Positions 20,424-22,161 of a DNA stretch of 22,161 nucleotides are shown one piece after another. The stretch spans positions 1-22,161 of the forward strand of contig LJNI01000023.1 of assembly GCA_001303225.1 (NCBI GenBank), written 5' to 3'. Origin of the DNA: a candidate division TA06 bacterium DG_78. Lineage in GTDB: Bacteria > Hydrothermota > Tepidihabitantia > SM23-42. How positions within the stretch are numbered: position 1 is the first letter of the stretch; each line of letters begins with the position of its first letter. The translations under genes and the position numbers were made by a program. The notes below the pieces were generated by a model. It was not told the DNA's origin. It ran no database searches and worked only from the letters and a program-made list of their open reading frames with translations.

Positions 20424-22161
20424 TTATCTAATTAAAAGCACCTTCCCTGTGGAAATGGAACCGTCTATGTCTAGGTGATAGAAATAGAGGCCATTTGGTA
20501 ACTGATTACCGCTCTCGTTTGTGCCGAGCCACGTAACAGTATAATTACCCTGTTGTTGATAGGTATCGATCATTGTCATAACTAATCTTCCAGTAATGTC
20601 ATAGATAGTTAAATTCACATAAGCCGGTTTCATGAGTGAAAATGTCATGGTGATGTGATCTGAGAATGGGTTAGGATGATATGATAGAAGAGTTTTGTGC
20701 GATGTGGAAGTTTCCTCTATGCCCATGTAAAAGAAGGTGAGGCGTTCAAGAATTGCAGCATCACTAAAATTTGGATCGGTTTCACCAGGATGACTTGAAA
20801 TGGAAACCACCTCGTTATGTTCTTCTGCTATGAATGTATAGTGGATATGAGTAATTGTATCACCAGATACGGGGTTACCTGTTACAAATATCGTTGTCGC
20901 ACATGTGTCAAAAGAACATTGACGTAAACATGGAAACGCACCATAAGGAATCGTGACTGTTCCCCAGGCATCAATAATTGACCGACCATACCATTCATGC
21001 TTTACTACTGTATCAGCTTCTTCTACTTCAAATCCATAGTGATATTGATTGCTGTTTCCATGGAGGAGTGGCAACGGTTGAGAGTCAGTTGGTACATATT
21101 GTAAGCTGTAGGATGTATCGGGCGTCACGTTACCTGAACCGAGTGTACTCAAGAAAGTAGAATCGAGTTCCTGATATTGATAGGATGTATCACTATTGTG
21201 AACTGCTTTGTAAACGAGATTTGCCTCAGGAAACGAATCGGCAAACGGTGTGGATGATTTGGTAACAATTCTCACATGACAGCTATCTGAACCCATTGGT
21301 TGAGCAGTGAAATTCCAGTTCTGCGGACCACCTGTAGAACCGAGGTCGACAGAGACATCATTACTGGAATTGATTATCCATTCAGTATCAATGAACTGCG
21401 GTATCTCGGTCCAATCGACAACAATCCCGAACGTATACTGTAATGCTGCGAGGGCGTCAGCAATACCCCAACCAAGATAGTTGTCAGGAGACTGGGCTTG
21501 ACTCGCAGTCATCATCATAGCCTCGCGAACTTCCATATTTGTCCAGCCAGGATGTGCTCCTAAAATGAGAGCAGCTACTCCGGCAATAAGGGGTGTAGAA
21601 AGAGATGTGCCGTCCACACCGAGATAGCCATGATCATCGTAATAATCTGCAGCATAAGTATCAACTCCCCGGGCAACTACTTCAGGTTTCGTTCTACCAT
21701 CATAGGTCGGTCCCCTTGAACTGAACGAGGCTAGATTGCCCCATTGATCCACGGCTCCTACAGCGATTATGCTGTCGGCATCAGCTGGAGCAAGAAGGGA
21801 ACCCGAACCCGGACCATTATTCCCCATGGCATTACAGACAATAATCCCTTTCCTGGCTGCTTCATCAGCACCTATTGTAGTGACACAAGAATCGCCATTC
21901 AAATCAGGATACGTGTACCAATCAATATAGGCTAAAGAACTACTAACCACATCAGCACCTAAGCTGTCAGCCCATTCAATTCCTTCTACCCACCAGTCTT
22001 CCTCAATAGGTTGTTCATCAGTGACATCTTCAGTTTTTGCCAGGGCAAAATCAGCGCCATAGGCCGGTCCAATCAAATGTCCTTCTTCAAATCCACCTAC
22101 TGTCGACAACGTGATAGTGCCATGCCGTGGTTGGTCAAAAACATCCTGACCAGATTCATAA
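20424..22161 (-). CDS. Subtilisin-like (S8) exported protease, 5' end cut by window
   Basis: The frame is open to the last base, so the gene starts beyond 22161; the TTG at 22109 is an internal Leu codon. Just before it lies RHGTITLSTVGG, the catalytic His motif. The oxyanion Asn is in CNAMGNNGP, and the catalytic Ser in GVDGTSLSTPLIAG (codon 21603-21605). The catalytic Asp lies outside the window. After the protease domain comes a module shared with the neighbouring gene (IVVDWTEIP, GPQNWNFTAQPMG, CLRQCSFDTCA), then a FlgD/type IX-like C-terminal domain (YHPNPFSDHITMTF, LTIYDITGRLVMT, NGLYFYHL, GKVLLIR). It is predicted to be a secreted or surface-bound serine protease. Confidence 0.92.
   Translation of the reverse strand, partial: YESGQDVFDQPRHGTITLSTVGGFEEGHLIGPAYGADFALAKTEDVTDEQPIEEDWWVEGIEWADSLGADVVSSSLAYIDWYTYPDLNGDSCVTTIGADEAARKGIIVCNAMGNNGPGSGSLLAPADADSIIAVGAVDQWGNLASFSSRGPTYDGRTKPEVVARGVDTYAADYYDDHGYLGVDGTSLSTPLIAGVAALILGAHPGWTNMEVREAMMMTASQAQSPDNYLGWGIADALAALQYTFGIVVDWTEIPQFIDTEWIINSSNDVSVDLGSTGGPQNWNFTAQPMGSDSCHVRIVTKSSTPFADSFPEANLVYKAVHNSDTSYQYQELDSTFLSTLGSGNVTPDTSYSLQYVPTDSQPLPLLHGNSNQYHYGFEVEEADTVVKHEWYGRSIIDAWGTVTIPYGAFPCLRQCSFDTCATTIFVTGNPVSGDTITHIHYTFIAEEHNEVVSISSHPGETDPNFSDAAILERLTFFYMGIEETSTSHKTLLSYHPNPFSDHITMTFSLMKPAYVNLTIYDITGRLVMTMIDTYQQQGNYTVTWLGTNESGNQLPNGLYFYHLDIDGSISTGKVLLIR

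Noticed and set aside
1..22161. CRISPR array, transposase or defence island
   Set aside because: There is no regularly spaced direct repeat array, no cas-like or DDE/Y1 transposase frame, and no recognised toxin-antitoxin or restriction genes.

Overview
The window looks like a piece of chromosome from an uncultured, AT-rich bacterium with an outer membrane. Signs of an envelope with outer membrane are a lapA-lapB pair (LPS control in Proteobacteria), a UDP-GlcNAc dehydrogenase for surface polysaccharide, a SPOR-domain protein and a small barrel-like exported protein. Three exported proteins end in the same FlgD/type-IX-like C-terminal domain (NGVYFYRL / NGVYLYRL / NGLYFYHL, then a short strand ending in K or R). 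That combination is common in WOR-3 (Stahlbacteria), Cloacimonadota, TA06 and related candidate phyla. The assignment is inference; no marker gene for the phylum is present.

Layout. 1-631: tRNA-Ser(CGA) with two perfect hairpins against its 5' end, unassigned structured DNA, and a 38-bp palindromic terminator. 632-5802, all on the minus strand: a barrel-like protein with tandem promoters; a unit of S4 protein, pdxA and a TPR/beta-propeller protein; and a unit of an exported propeller protein and a TtcA-like tRNA thiolase. 5983-7284 (+): UDP-GlcNAc 6-dehydrogenase. 12084 down to 7455 (-): lapA, lapB, a TPR-SPOR protein and mutS. 12206-13132 (+): ddl, convergent with an ACC deaminase/D-cysteine desulfhydrase-like gene (-). 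14200-18537 (+): nucleotidyltransferase, aspartyl protease-PDZ, prohibitin-like protein and a class III cyclase-like protein. 18644-18839: a MITE-like inverted repeat that runs into the end of a NUDIX gene. 19277-22161 (-): a subtilase, cut by the window edge, and a stand-alone paralogue of its C-terminal half.

Regulation is unusually readable. Nine sigma70-type promoters can be read by eye, and every one has a 16-bp spacer between its -35 and -10. Four genes (S4 protein, ddl, the deaminase-like gene, the nucleotidyltransferase) have the -10 only 5-6 bases before the start codon and no ribosome binding site, so their mRNAs are predicted to be leaderless. The barrel gene, the propeller gene and wbpA have leaders with good Shine-Dalgarno sites; lapA has a very short leader.

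No CRISPR array, transposase or defence cassette was seen. The points most worth following up are the leaderless promoter class, the tandem promoter duplication, a 27/31 dispersed repeat, the cyclase-like protein with altered active-site residues, and the subtilase tail duplication.
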